Shown piece by piece: positions 53,320 through 63,600 of a DNA stretch of 64,000 bases. Both the position numbers and the translations under genes were made by a program. The notes below the pieces were generated by a model. The model made no database searches, was not told the DNA's origin, and saw only the letters and a list, made by a program, of their open reading frames with translations. Positions within the stretch are counted from its first letter, which is position 1, and every line of letters starts with the position of its first letter. This stretch comes from DASYTH01 sp045806965 (GTDB lineage Bacteria > Actinomycetota > Actinomycetes > Mycobacteriales > Pseudonocardiaceae). The stretch is from positions 45,981-109,980 of the forward strand of contig JBJMIG010000001.1 of NCBI GenBank assembly GCA_045806965.1, in the 5' to 3' direction.

Positions 53320-54371
53320 CCGGCGCCGCGCTGCTGACCGTCGAGGGGCTGTCCGTGCGCTACGGCGGCCGGCATCCGGTGGCCGCCGTGTCCGAAGTGG
53401 ACTTCGAGCTGCACCGGGGCGAGATTCTGGGCCTGGCTGGGGAGAGCGGATGTGGAAAGTCCACGCTGGCCTACGCGGTGAACCAGCTGCTCCGGCCGCC
53501 GGCGGAGGTCGTCGCCGGCTCCGTCACCTTCCGCGAGCCGGACGGCCCGCCGGTGGACGTGTTCGCGCTCCGCGGCGAGGACCTGCGCCGGTTTCGCTGG
53601 AAGAAGATCGCGATGGTGTTCCAGGGGGCCATGAACGCGCTCAACCCGGTGCTCAACGTGCGCGCGCAGTTGGAGGACGTGCTGGAGGCGCACCAACCCG
53701 GGCTGACCCCGGTGCAGCGGCGCAGGCGCTGCGCCGAGCTGCTCGAGCTGGTGGGGGTGGACCAACGCAGGTTGCGGGCGTTCCCGCACGAGCTCTCCGG
53801 CGGCATGCGGCAGCGGGTCACGATCGCCATGGCGCTCGCCCTGCGCCCCGCGGTGCTGGTCATGGACGAGCCGACCACAGCGCTCGATGTCGTGGTGCAG
53901 CGCGACATCCTCGCCGAGATCGGCCGGCTGCGCGCCGAGCTCGGCTTCGCCGTGCTGTTCATCACGCACGACCTGTCGCTGCTGCTGGAGATCAGCGACC
54001 GGATCGCGATCATGTACGCCGGCCGGATCGTGGAGCAGGCCACCGCTGGCGAACTGCTCGACATACCGAGACACCCGTACTCGGTCGGCCTGCTCAGCTC
54101 GTTTCCGAGCATCACCGGCCCGCGGCGGGACATGCACGGCATTCCCGGCCGCCCGCCGGACCTGTCCGACCCGATCGACGGGTGTGCCTTCGCGCCGCGC
54201 TGCCCCTACGCCAAGCAGGTCTGCGTGGAGCTGCGCCCGGTGCTGGTCAGCCGGGGCGGCGGCCTGGTCGCCTGCCACGCGCACCACCCGCCGGTCTACG
54301 GCCCGACGCCGGAAGCCTTGCTGCGCGGCGAGTTCCGGCCGCAAGCCAGTCCGGAGGAGGTGCGCTGGTGA
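53316..54371 (+). CDS. ABC importer ATPase, OppD/DppD type, importer 2
   Basis: This 351-residue ATPase has Walker A GESGCGKSTLAYAV, the Q-loop VFQGAMNALNP, signature LSGGMRQRVTIAMAL, Walker B LVMDEPTTALD and the C-terminal cysteine cluster GCAFAPRCPYAKQVC. It overlaps both neighbours by 4 bp. Confidence 0.93.
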   Translation: MTGAALLTVEGLSVRYGGRHPVAAVSEVDFELHRGEILGLAGESGCGKSTLAYAVNQLLRPPAEVVAGSVTFREPDGPPVDVFALRGEDLRRFRWKKIAMVFQGAMNALNPVLNVRAQLEDVLEAHQPGLTPVQRRRRCAELLELVGVDQRRLRAFPHELSGGMRQRVTIAMALALRPAVLVMDEPTTALDVVVQRDILAEIGRLRAELGFAVLFITHDLSLLLEISDRIAIMYAGRIVEQATAGELLDIPRHPYSVGLLSSFPSITGPRRDMHGIPGRPPDLSDPIDGCAFAPRCPYAKQVCVELRPVLVSRGGGLVACHAHHPPVYGPTPEALLRGEFRPQASPEEVRW

Positions 54372-55357
54372 CCACCGCGCTCGAGGTTCGCGAGCTGGTC
54401 AAGGACTTCCAGCTCGGCCGGGAGCGGGGCCGGCGCCGGGTGCTGCGCGCGGTCGACGGGGTGTCCTTCGACCTGGTCGCCGGGCAGACCTTGGCGCTGG
54501 TGGGGGAGAGCGGTAGCGGCAAGTCGACCGTCGCCGCCATGCTGGCCCAGCTGGTCAAGCCGACGGCCGGTCGGATTCTCCTTGACGGCCAACCGGTCGG
54601 CACTCGCGGCGGCGCGCTTCGCCGCTACCGGGAGCAGGTCCAGATCGTGTTCCAGGACCCGTTCGCCTCACTCAACCCGTTCCACACCGTCGACCACCAC
54701 CTGCGCCGGCCACTGCGCATCCACCACCCGGCCGGCTCCCGCGCCGAGATCGACGCCCGGGTACACGCGCTGCTGGAACGGGTCAACCTGGTGCCACCCG
54801 GACGGATCGCCGCCAAACACCCGCACGAGCTCTCCGGCGGGCAGCGGCAGCGGGTGGCCATCGCACGGGCCCTCGCGCCCCAGCCGCGGATCCTGCTCGC
54901 CGATGAGCCGGTGTCCATGTTGGACGTCTCCATCCGGCTGGAGATCCTCAACCTGATCGACCGGCTGAAGGACGAGGATCACCTGGCCGTCCTGTACATC
55001 ACCCACGACCTGGCCACCGCCCGGCATTTCGCCAGCCGGGTGACCGTGATGTACCGCGGCACGATCGTCGAGACCGGGCCGTCGGACGCGGTGATCCTCG
55101 GCCCTCGGCATCCCTACACCCAACTGCTGGCCACCGCCGCGCCGGATCCGCGCCGCCGGGCCGTCGCCGGGCCACTGTCGCCGCCGTCTGCGCCGGCCGC
55201 ACCGATGACCGGTGGCTGCCCGTTCCGGCACCGCTGCCCGTCCGTCATGGCCACCTGCGCCCAGGTGCCGCCGATGCTCCCCGTCGGACCGGAGCACGCG
55301 GCCCGGTGTTGGCTCTACGGTGATCTCTCCGCGAACGACGGGCCAGTAGCCTGGTAG
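54368..55357 (+). CDS. ABC importer ATPase, OppF/DppF type, importer 2
   Basis: The 329-residue ATPase has Walker A VGESGSGKSTVAAML, VFQDPFASLNP, ELSGGQRQRVAIARAL and LLADEPVSMLD, with the C-terminal GCPFRHRCPSVMATC cluster. The GTG start overlaps the upstream stop (GTGA). It closes the importer operon; no glycosidase gene follows it, unlike importer 1. Confidence 0.93.
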   Translation: MTTALEVRELVKDFQLGRERGRRRVLRAVDGVSFDLVAGQTLALVGESGSGKSTVAAMLAQLVKPTAGRILLDGQPVGTRGGALRRYREQVQIVFQDPFASLNPFHTVDHHLRRPLRIHHPAGSRAEIDARVHALLERVNLVPPGRIAAKHPHELSGGQRQRVAIARALAPQPRILLADEPVSMLDVSIRLEILNLIDRLKDEDHLAVLYITHDLATARHFASRVTVMYRGTIVETGPSDAVILGPRHPYTQLLATAAPDPRRRAVAGPLSPPSAPAAPMTGGCPFRHRCPSVMATCAQVPPMLPVGPEHAARCWLYGDLSANDGPVAW

Positions 55358-55381
55358 CCGACACTGGCGGAAGGAGCGCAC

Positions 55382-56236
55382 GTGCGCTTTGCGATCAAAA
55401 CCAGGCCCCAGCACACCACCTGGGCCCAGATTCGGGACGTGTGGGTGGCCGCCGACGACATCGACCTGTTCGAGTCGGCCTGGAACTGGGACCACTTCTA
55501 CCCACTCAGCGGCGACTTCGCCGGGCCGAACCTCGAGGGGTGGTCCATGCTGGCCGCGCTGGCCCAGGCGACCCGCCGGATTCGGCTCGGTTGCCAGGTC
55601 ACCGGGATGATCTACCGGCACCCAGCGGTACTGGCCAACATGGCGGCGACGGTGGACATCATCGCCGAGGGCCGGCTGGAGTTGGGGCTCGGCGCGGGCT
55701 GGAACCAGATGGAGTGCGACGCCTACGGGATCGCACTGCCACCGCTGCGCGAGCGGTTCGACCGGTTCGACGAGGGGGTCGAGGCGATCGTCGGGCTGCT
55801 CGGCAACGCCACCACCACGCTCGAAGGGCGCTACGTCCGGCTCACCGAGGCACGCTGCGAGCCGAAGCCGGTGCAGCGGCCGCACCCGCCCATCACGGTC
55901 GGCGGCCGGGGGCCGAAGCGGACCCTGCGCACCGCCGCGCGCTGGGCACAGCAGTGGAACGTGATCACTGGCGGGGTCGAGGACTGGTTGGCGCTCAAGG
56001 AGGTTCTCGTCGGGCACTGCGCTGACCTCGGCCGCGATCCGAACGAGATCACCTGCTCGGTGAACGTGCGGCTGGACGAGGAGAAGGACCGGGCCACGAG
56101 CATCGCCGAGGCGGTCGAGGCGGCGGCCGGCTACCGCGACGCAGGCGTGGACCTCGCCGTGCTGAACCTCCCGATCGGTGCCGAACCCGACATCCTCGAC
56201 CCGCTCGCCGAAGCCCTCGCCCCGCTGGCCGGCTGA
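55382..56236 (+). CDS. LLM class F420-dependent oxidoreductase
   Basis: This 284-residue TIM-barrel luciferase-like protein starts MRFAIKTRPQHTTWAQIRDVW and has ESAWNWDHFYPL, RIRLGCQVTGMIYRHPAVLANMAATVDIIAEGRLELGLGAGW and ITVGGRGPKRTLRTAARWA, matching actinobacterial F420-dependent LLM enzymes. Substrate unknown. The GTG start has AAGGAG 7 bp upstream. It lies 24 bp after the importer operon and may be cotranscribed with it. Confidence 0.9.
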   Translation: MRFAIKTRPQHTTWAQIRDVWVAADDIDLFESAWNWDHFYPLSGDFAGPNLEGWSMLAALAQATRRIRLGCQVTGMIYRHPAVLANMAATVDIIAEGRLELGLGAGWNQMECDAYGIALPPLRERFDRFDEGVEAIVGLLGNATTTLEGRYVRLTEARCEPKPVQRPHPPITVGGRGPKRTLRTAARWAQQWNVITGGVEDWLALKEVLVGHCADLGRDPNEITCSVNVRLDEEKDRATSIAEAVEAAAGYRDAGVDLAVLNLPIGAEPDILDPLAEALAPLAG

Positions 56237-56710
56237 TCAGCGGGTCGGCCGCGGGCCGTAGCTGCGTTCCAGCTCGGGACGGTCGAAGGCGGCCGAGTCC
56301 TCGACGTTCTTCGAGCCGATGGCCCGGTCCTTGTTCGCCGGGTCGTTGTCCGGGTTGTTGCTACCGGTCACGTCGCCGGTTGGTGGGTTCGCGGCGGAGT
56401 AGACGGTGACCACGAGGTGGCCGACCTTGGCCGGAGCGAGCCAGAAGTCTCGCACCGCGAGGTCGATGGTTCGTTGCACGTCCGCCGCGGTGGCCGACTC
56501 GGCGCGCAGCACGGTCCGGATTCGCAGGTGCTGGCCGAGGTCGAGGCCGTGCTCATAGCGGTAGGCCGCGTCACCGACGCCCGGTTGGGCCTTGAGGTCG
56601 GCGACGATGTGCGCGCCGAGGTCGTCTACCTCCTTGTCGTAGCTGACCCCCTGGCCGCCGCAACCGGCGAGTCCCACCAGCAGCACCAGAAGGAGCCATC
56701 TGACCGTCAC
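56237..56710 (-). CDS. Small lipoprotein of the WXG100-EspG operon
   Basis: The 157-residue product starts with a short signal (VTVRWLLLVLLVGLAGCGG) with lipobox LAGC at about residue 17. The mature part has a VDDLGAHIVADLKAQPGVGDAAYRYEHG stretch and a folded region with LRIRTVLRAESATAADVQRTIDLAVRDFW. The acidic, Asn-rich tail ends GSKNVEDSAAFDRPELERSYG. No known family. The GTG overlaps the hydrolase stop (GTGA), so it is made with the three genes before it. It could anchor or block the hydrolase at the surface. Confidence 0.78.
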   Translation of the reverse strand: MTVRWLLLVLLVGLAGCGGQGVSYDKEVDDLGAHIVADLKAQPGVGDAAYRYEHGLDLGQHLRIRTVLRAESATAADVQRTIDLAVRDFWLAPAKVGHLVVTVYSAANPPTGDVTGSNNPDNDPANKDRAIGSKNVEDSAAFDRPELERSYGPRPTR

Positions 56711-58047
56711 TTGCGGACCACCGTGTACTGGTGCGTCTGCACCGACACCGCGCCGGTGAACACCGTGGCGCCGTCCCGGAAGCGCGCCACGGACGGGTCG
56801 GTGCTCGCGTCGAGTTGGTGCGCCGCGTCGGCATAGTTGTGGGTGATCGCGTGGTTGCCGCCGACCGTGCCGGACTGGTTGTCGAACATCACCGTGGTGC
56901 GGTTGTCGCTGGCCGGGTTGTCCGAGGCGTCGAGGTGCGCGACGACGTCGCCGCTGTTCTCCAGCGAGAGCATCTGCACCCCGTCGGGCACCGGCATCCG
57001 CCCGACCGGCGAGCCCGCGGTCATCACGTGCGTCACGTGGAACTCTCCGCTGGTCACGAAGTCGTTGGCGGCTCTGGCCGCGACCATGCCGCCCTGGCTG
57101 TGCCCGACCAGCATCACCGGGTCGTTCGGCCCGATGCCGGCCCGCCGCATGGCGTCCTCGAGCCCCTTCTGGAGCACCGTCTCGTTGCCCGCCATGGCGT
57201 CCACATTGGTGCCGAAGTCGTTGGCGCTGCCGCCGTCCCGGCCGGGCAGGTTCCATACCCTCGTCCCCGGGATGTCCACGATGTAGGCGACCCGGCCGTC
57301 CGCGCCGACCACCTTGCGCACGTCGATGTTGCTCTCCGTGCCGTTGCGGTGGCCCAGACCGTCCATGACGTCGCCGAGCCCGTGCGGCGGCGTGGCGCCG
57401 GTCGGGTCGATCCCGTTGTCGGCCACGCTCGGCTCGCCGTCCGGGTAGGCCGCGGCCGTGATGTCCATCAGGGCGGCAAGGTCCATCGGCAGCCCGAGCG
57501 AGCTCAACATGCCGGGGGACATCCCGATCAGCTGGTCCACCATGCCCGGGTGCTCGACCAGGTAGCGCTGCCAGTCGCCGTCGTAGTTCAGGTAGACGTC
57601 CGCGGCGATGGGTCCGCCCGCGCCGAGTGCGGTCAACGCGGCCGTGGCCGGGCTGGACGTGACCGCCGCGCCCTCCATCCACCGCACGGCGTCGATCGCC
57701 TTCGCGTTGAGCTGGTCAACCTGGTGGTACGCGGCGGAAGTGGCGCGCAGGGTGACGCCGCGCAGGCCAACGGCGGCTGATCTCACGGTCAGTCCGGTTG
57801 GCCCGTCCAGCGCGCCGAGCAGCGCCGCCTCGAACCGCGCCGCGCCGGCCGGATCCAGCAGCGCCGAGGCGATCACGTTGGGGTCGGCCAGAAAGCGCTG
57901 GCAGCCCGCGGACACGCCGAGCAGCTCGGCGGACACGTCGTCGGTCAGGTCGCCCATCGCGGCCAGGTCCTCGAGTCGGGCCTCCACACCGGCCGCGCCG
58001 CCGCTGACCCGCAGGTTCGTCACGCCGGGTCCGGTGCCGTCAGCCAT
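56707..58047 (-). CDS. Alpha/beta hydrolase with ESX-like N-terminus
   Basis: This 446-residue protein has an N-terminal helical region (residues 1-130) of the type found in type VII substrates and an alpha/beta hydrolase domain. The nucleophile elbow VGHSQGG holds S317, an Asp lies in SLENSGDVVAHLD (D367), and a His lies in GGNHAITHNY (H399 or H403). There is no Sec signal. The EspG-like and WXG100 genes upstream suggest export through an ESX system as an effector or cell-wall enzyme. A lipase, esterase or cutinase activity is possible. Confidence 0.8.
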   Translation of the reverse strand: MADGTGPGVTNLRVSGGAAGVEARLEDLAAMGDLTDDVSAELLGVSAGCQRFLADPNVIASALLDPAGAARFEAALLGALDGPTGLTVRSAAVGLRGVTLRATSAAYHQVDQLNAKAIDAVRWMEGAAVTSSPATAALTALGAGGPIAADVYLNYDGDWQRYLVEHPGMVDQLIGMSPGMLSSLGLPMDLAALMDITAAAYPDGEPSVADNGIDPTGATPPHGLGDVMDGLGHRNGTESNIDVRKVVGADGRVAYIVDIPGTRVWNLPGRDGGSANDFGTNVDAMAGNETVLQKGLEDAMRRAGIGPNDPVMLVGHSQGGMVAARAANDFVTSGEFHVTHVMTAGSPVGRMPVPDGVQMLSLENSGDVVAHLDASDNPASDNRTTVMFDNQSGTVGGNHAITHNYADAAHQLDASTDPSVARFRDGATVFTGAVSVQTHQYTVVRK

Positions 58048-58915
58048 TGCTCAACGCCTCCGCGACATAGGGAGCGACCCAAACGCCCAGATCGGTGCGG
58101 TCGACGGGTTCCAGGCGCACCAGCCGGCGCCCGGCCGGGTCGGGTTCGGGCCGGATGCCGGACCAGCCGGCGTCGGTGTGCAGCCAGGTCACCCGCGCGG
58201 CCCGCACGGTGTCTGCGTCGGACAAGCCGTCGGACAAGCTGTCGGGCAAACCGTCCGCCATCCGGACGGTGACCAGGCAGACCAGCCCGCCGTCTGTCCG
58301 CTCGGTCACCCGCTTCGCCAGCGCGGCTTCCTCGGGCGAGAGGGCCAGCCCGGCGAGCACCTCGGCCGACGCGTCCGGATCGGCGTCCCGCAACAGCTCC
58401 GCCACGCCGAGCTCGTGCAGCGCGGCAAGCGGGACGGTGCCGGCCGGCGGTTCGGCCGCCTCGCCGTGGCCGAGGATCGCGAGAATGCCGGTGTCCTCTG
58501 CGGACACGACCGCGCGGGCCAGCTCCCGGCCGAGGTCGGTCGCGGCGAACAGGGAGAGTTCGACCCCGCCGTCCGCCAAGGCGAACAGCGACGCCCCGAG
58601 CGGGCCGGCCAGCGCGTGCAGGCCGTGTCGGCCCTCGGTGCCGATCGTCGTGGTGGTGTCCAGCATGACCTGCGGGCGGGCCAGGATCTGGAGGTTCATC
58701 GCCACCGAGGGATGAACGGCGAGCAGGTCCCCGTCGCCGCGCAACACGCCGCGTTCAGCCAGTTCGGCCGGCACCGCGCCGGCTTCGGCGTTCGGCTCCG
58801 GTTCCCAGCCGGGTGGCATGCGCAGCGCCAACCGGCCGGCGAGGTAGGCGTACTCCGCGGCGGACAGCGTCAGCCGGTGCGGGGCGGTGGTGGGTGGGGT
58901 GGTCCGCGAGGTCAC
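58040..58915 (-). CDS. EspG-like ESX secretion chaperone
   Basis: The 291-residue protein resembles EspG, the cytosolic chaperone that binds type VII substrates: RLTLSAAEYAYLAGRLALRMPPGW at the start, the central VMLDTTTTIGTEGRHGLHALAGPLGASLFALAD region and a C-terminal VRAARVTWLHTDAGWSGIRP strand set. The GTG at 58915 overlaps the WXG100 stop, and the 3' end overlaps the hydrolase by 8 bp. It presumably delivers the WXG100 protein or the hydrolase. Confidence 0.8.
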   Translation of the reverse strand: MTSRTTPPTTAPHRLTLSAAEYAYLAGRLALRMPPGWEPEPNAEAGAVPAELAERGVLRGDGDLLAVHPSVAMNLQILARPQVMLDTTTTIGTEGRHGLHALAGPLGASLFALADGGVELSLFAATDLGRELARAVVSAEDTGILAILGHGEAAEPPAGTVPLAALHELGVAELLRDADPDASAEVLAGLALSPEEAALAKRVTERTDGGLVCLVTVRMADGLPDSLSDGLSDADTVRAARVTWLHTDAGWSGIRPEPDPAGRRLVRLEPVDRTDLGVWVAPYVAEALSNG

Positions 58916-59433
58916 TTCAGCACCCCCTCGGCCCGCATGAAGGTCCCGACGTCCAGCCAGGCCTTGTCGCCGGTTGGCGGCAGGTTGCCCGGCTGGTGCG
59001 GCCAGTTCTGCCAGGGTGGCTCGGGTGGCCCCGACGGGTCGCCGCCGATGCCGAGCACGTTGCCGACCGTGTCCACGACCTGCCCGACCGCGTGCTTGAA
59101 ACTGTCCACCGCCTGATTGAACCGGTCGATGGCGGAGTTGAACCAGCCGACCACCGCGTCCTCGATCCGGCCGATCAACGCGATCGTCTCGCGGACCTCC
59201 TGGGCGTGCTTGCGCAGCAGCGCGGCCGCCTCGTCGATGCGGCCGGCCACGTCGTCGAGGTCTCGGCGGTCACCGTGCACGGTCTCGCGGCAGCGGTCGG
59301 CGGCCACCGACTTCCACCGCATCGCCCCGGCCCTGGTGTCCAGTTCGTTGGCCCGCCCGCGCACCTGCTCGGCCCGCTGTTCAAGCTGTCCGGCGATCCG
59401 GTCGAGCTCGTCGGGATCTCCGTACCAGGACAT
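58912..59433 (-). CDS. WXG100-like ESX substrate
   Basis: This 173-residue helical protein starts MSWYGDPDELDRIAGQLEQRAEQVRGRANELD, followed by MRWKSVAADRCRE at the hairpin turn (a W-K-S variant of WXG) and a second long helix to about residue 105. The C-terminal 65 residues are Gly/Pro-rich. WXG100-type proteins are exported as dimers by ESX systems. The ATG at 59433 follows TGGGGGTT. It is the first gene of the WXG100-EspG-hydrolase-lipoprotein operon; no ESX core ATPase or channel gene is in the window. Confidence 0.8.
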   Translation of the reverse strand: MSWYGDPDELDRIAGQLEQRAEQVRGRANELDTRAGAMRWKSVAADRCRETVHGDRRDLDDVAGRIDEAAALLRKHAQEVRETIALIGRIEDAVVGWFNSAIDRFNQAVDSFKHAVGQVVDTVGNVLGIGGDPSGPPEPPWQNWPHQPGNLPPTGDKAWLDVGTFMRAEGVLK

Positions 59434-59547
59434 CGAACCCCCACAGGGTGGCCGGACGGCACAGGGTTGCCGAGAGAGCAGACGCACGGGTGTCCCGGTT
59501 CGTTCCGATCCGGCCGAAACCCGTCGAGGTTCAGGTACCGTGCGCCC

Positions 59548-60486
59548 ATGTCGCAACCGGGTGACCCGTACCGCGGGCCGCAGCAGCCCCGCCGGCCGCA
59601 GCAGCCTTACCAGCGGCCGCGGCCGTACCAGGGGCAGGGGCAACGGTATGAGGGGCAGCGGTACGAGGCGCCGCGATACGAGGCGCCCCGGCGCCCGGAA
59701 ACGCCGTGGTACGACGAGCCGCTGGACAACGAGCCGCAGGGACACCAACCACCGAGGCGGTATGAGGAGGCGCGGCAGTACCGGCAGCCGGCCGCCCGAC
59801 CCCCCGCGGCCCGCCCGCCGGGCGAACCACGCCCGGTGCCCCGACCGGCCGCCGGACCGCGGCGGATCCCGGGGCTCGGCCTGGTGCTCACCGGGTTGAG
59901 CCTGGTCGTGCAGGTGCTGAGCCTGTTCGTGTTGCCCTGGGTGCGCTACGACGCGGCGTCGCCCGTGTCGTTGTCGATGCCGAACCTGTTCGACGCGGCC
60001 AAGGACTTCGGCGCGCACGGCTTCGGCGCCTGGTACGTGGTGCTGTTCAGTTACCCGCTGGCCGCCCTCGGCATCGTGCTTGCCCTGGCCACGGTGCTCG
60101 ACTCGGTCGTGCTCAAGGTGCTCTGGGGCGGCCTGACCGTGATCGGGCTGGGTGTGCTGGTGCTGCGCTTCGGGCTGGGGCCGTTCGCCGGGGTGGTGGT
60201 CGGGGACAAGGAGTTGAACTTCACCAGGCTGGAGCTCACCACGGCGGTGATCGCCGTTGCCGCGCTGGTCGTGGTCATCTTCATGCTGAAGACCGCGCTG
60301 TCCATGTTCCGCCGGATGGCCGGGCTGATCCTGCTCGGGCTGGCCGGTTTACACATCTGGGCCGTGGTCGACCTCGTGAAGGGTTCATCGGCGGAGCTGG
60401 GGGTCGGCGCGTACGGCCCGGCGGTCGGCTACGTGCTCGTCGCGGTCGCGGCGTTCCTCGGACCGCGCCGGTTGCCCGGAGTCTGA
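59548..60486 (+). CDS. Pro/Gln/Arg-rich membrane protein
   Basis: The 312-residue protein has a low-complexity cytosolic N-terminus of about 110 residues with YEAPRYEAPRRPE-like repeats rich in Pro, Gln, Arg and Tyr, then five or so membrane helices (LVLTGLSLVVQVLSLFVLP to VGYVLVAVAAFLG) with a charged loop (VVGDKELNFTRLE). This fits the actinobacterial DUF-type membrane proteins near ESX genes, but I do not recognise a family. TACCGT lies 6 bp before the ATG at 59548 (leaderless). It is divergent from the WXG100 operon across 114 bp. Confidence 0.8.
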   Translation: MSQPGDPYRGPQQPRRPQQPYQRPRPYQGQGQRYEGQRYEAPRYEAPRRPETPWYDEPLDNEPQGHQPPRRYEEARQYRQPAARPPAARPPGEPRPVPRPAAGPRRIPGLGLVLTGLSLVVQVLSLFVLPWVRYDAASPVSLSMPNLFDAAKDFGAHGFGAWYVVLFSYPLAALGIVLALATVLDSVVLKVLWGGLTVIGLGVLVLRFGLGPFAGVVVGDKELNFTRLELTTAVIAVAALVVVIFMLKTALSMFRRMAGLILLGLAGLHIWAVVDLVKGSSAELGVGAYGPAVGYVLVAVAAFLGPRRLPGV

Positions 60487-60487
60487 T

Positions 60488-60498
60488 CGAAAGTTTCG
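60488..60498. promoter_or_regulatory. Xylanase-type operator 1 (CGAAAGTTTCG)
   Basis: CGAAA-G-TTTCG, a perfect palindrome around one base, starts right after the membrane-protein stop and 119 bp before the xylanase ATG. It matches the CGAAA-N-TTTCG box of actinobacterial xylanase genes. Confidence 0.7.
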
Positions 60499-60594
60499 GC
60501 ATGTCTCCCGCAAACGCTGTTGGTGCATAAGCGGTCTTGCCTGGTGTGACCCATGGCACATAGGCTCGTGTCCCGAGAATACCGGTTTCCATTC

Positions 60595-60605
60595 CGAAAC
60601 TTTCG
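60595..60605. promoter_or_regulatory. Xylanase-type operator 2 (CGAAACTTTCG)
   Basis: CGAAA-C-TTTCG lies 11 bp before the xylanase ATG, overlapping the probable ribosome binding region. Together with the site at 60488 it makes a pair about 107 bp apart, suitable for loop-forming repression by a LacI-type (BxlR/XlnR-like) regulator. Confidence 0.75.
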
Positions 60606-60616
60606 AAGGACATCCC

Positions 60617-63600
60617 ATGCGGACCCCGACCCGCGTGTGGATCGCCGGCTTGGCGCTGTCCGGGCTGCTCGTGCCCGGCGCCCCGCTCGCGCCCACCGCA
60701 AGTGCGGACAATGCCGTCGTCGCCGGCTACGACTTCGAGGACGGCACCACCCAGGGCTGGTTCGGCCGGGGGAGCGCGGCCGTGACCGCCACCACGGAGT
60801 CGGCCAACGGCGGCACGCACGCGCTGCGCACCACCGGCCGCACCGCGAGTTGGAACGGACCGAGCGTCGAACTGGCGGCGAAGCTGCAAACCGGCGCCAC
60901 CTATGCCGTGTCCGTCCATACGCGACTGATCACCGGCACGGCGGCGTCCACCCTGCAACTGACCGTGCAGCGGCAGCCGGTCGGCGGCGGAGCGACCGCG
61001 TTCGACTTCGTGACCAATGGGGCGGTGACCGATGCCGCCTGGGTGGAGCTGCGCGGAAGTTACACGGTGCCAACGGAGTCCTCGCAGTTGCAGCTGTATG
61101 TGGAGACGGCGAACGAGACCGCGGGCTTCGACCTGGACGACGTAACCGTGACGCTCACCGCGCCGCCGCCGGGCGGCCCGCCGGACGAGGCCGACATCGC
61201 CAGCGACTTCGAGGACGACACCGCGCAGGGTTGGGTGCCGCGGATCGGCTCGGAGACGCTCGCGGTCAGCACCGCCGACGCGCACGGCGGCACCCACAGC
61301 CTGGCCACGACCGGTCGCGCCGGGACGTTCTACGGGCCGGCGCGCAACCTGCTCGGCCGGGTCACCAAGGGAAAGCAGTACAACTTCTCGGTCTGGGTGA
61401 AGCTGCTACCCGACCAGCCCGCGTCCGACCTGCGGATGAGCATCGAGCGGAGGACCGCGGGCACTCCCTCGTTCCAGACGGTGGCCAGTGCCGCCGGGGT
61501 GACCTCGGCCGCCTGGGTGCGGCTGGCCGGCTCGTTCACGCTCGGGGTGGATGTCGACTTCCTCACCGTATACGTGGAGACCGCGAACGGCACCGCCTCG
61601 TTCTACCTCGACGACTTCGCTCGCACGTTCGTCCGGCCCAAGCCGATCGAGCAGGACATCCCGTCGCTCAAGGACGTGTTCGCCGACGACTTCAAGATCG
61701 GCACCGCGGTGACGCCGAGCAACACCCTTGGCGTGCACGCCGAACTGATCGAGAAGCACTTCAACTCGATGACACCGGGCAACGCGATGAAGTGGGACGC
61801 GACCGAGCCGGCCGAGGACCAGTTCAACTTCGGTGACGCGGACGCTGTCGCGAACTTCGCCTCGGCACAGCACATCGGGCTGCGCGGGCACACGCTGGTC
61901 TGGCACAGCCAGGTCCCGGCCTGGGTGTTCCAGCACCCCGACGGCACCGACCTGACAAGTAGTCCGGCGGACAAGGCGTTGCTGCTGCAACGGATCACCA
62001 ACCACATCCGCGGGGTTGCCGGGCGCTATGCCGGGCAGATCTACGCCTGGGACGTGGTCAATGAGGTGGTCGACGAGGCGCAGCCGGATGGCTTGCGGCG
62101 CAGCAGGTTCTTCGAGATCGCGGGGCTGGACTACATTCGAGTGGCGTTCCAGGTGGCGCGCCAGGTGGCCCCGCAGGCGAAGTTGTACCTCAACGACTTC
62201 AACACCGAGTACCCGCGCAAGCGCGCCGCGGTGTTCGACCTGGTCCGCCGGCTGCGCGCGGAGGGCGTGCCGGTGGACGGCATCGGCCATCAGCTGCATG
62301 TGAACGTCGAGCGGCAGCGGATCGGTGAAATTGAGCAGAGCATCGTCCAGTTCGCCACGCTCGGCGTCGAGCAGCAGGTGACCGAGCTGGACATCAGCAC
62401 GTACACCAACTTCGTCGAGTCGGTTACCACCGTGCCGGCGGAGACGTTGGCGTTGCAGGGTTATCGCTACCGCGATCTGTTCGACATGTTCCGCCGGCAC
62501 ACCCGCGAGCTCAACTCGGTGACCGTGTGGGGCGTGGCCGACGATGGTACGTGGCTCAAGAACTTCCCGTTCCCACGCCTTGATCTGCCGCTGCTGTTCG
62601 ATGAGCAGCTCCAGTCAAAACCGGCTTACTGGGGACTGGTCGACCCGTCCCGGCTGCCCGCGCTCAACCGGCAGCTGCCCGTGCCGAACGGGCAGGTGAG
62701 GGTCGACGGCCAGCGCGAGCAGGAGTGGGAGCTGCTGCCCGGCACGGATGTCAACTCGGCTTCGGGGGTCGGGGCCAACTTCGGAGTGCGTTGGGATGCG
62801 CACACGTTGTTCGTGGACGTGGAGGTGACCGACCGGCATCGTGATCTCGGGGATGCGGTGGAGATCTTCGTGGACCAGAACAATGGAAAGAGCCCGGCGT
62901 ACCAGGCGGACGACGCCCGGTACCGGGTGTCCCGGTTCGGCCTGCACGGGCTCGGCTTCCGGGCGGAGACCCGGGAGGTACCGAACGGCTACCGCGTGGA
63001 GGCGGCGATCCCGCTGCGGCCGTCCGGCGCCACGGACCGAGCCGTCGGGTTTGATCTCCGGTTGCGGGACGGCAGGCGGTCGCCGATTTCGTGGAACGAC
63101 AATCTGTCGGGGCAGGACAGCGACACCTCGCGGTGGGGCACCCTGACCCTGGTGCCGTCCGTGGCACCGGTCGAAGCCGTTCGGGGCACGCCGGTGATCG
63201 ACGGTGTCGCGGACCGCTCGTGGTCGCGGGCCCGTTCGGTGGCCACCGACGTGCAGGTGATCGGCACCGCCGGGGCCCGCGCGGTGGCCAAGCTGATGTG
63301 GGACGCCGGCCACCTGTACGTGCTGGCCACGGTGACCGACCCGAACCTCGACGAGTCCAGCCAGAACACCTTCGAGCAGGACTCCATCGAGATCTTCGTC
63401 GATCCGGACAATTCCAAGAACGCCGGCTACAACGACGACGACGGTCAGTACCGGATCAGCTTCACCAACCGGCAGACCCTCTCGAGCAATTTCGACGCGT
63501 TCGCCATCGCCGACAACCTGCGCAGCGCAACTCGGCTGGTCCCGGGCGGATACGTCGTCGAGGCCTCGATCGAGCTGGACACCATTCACGCCCACCCCGG

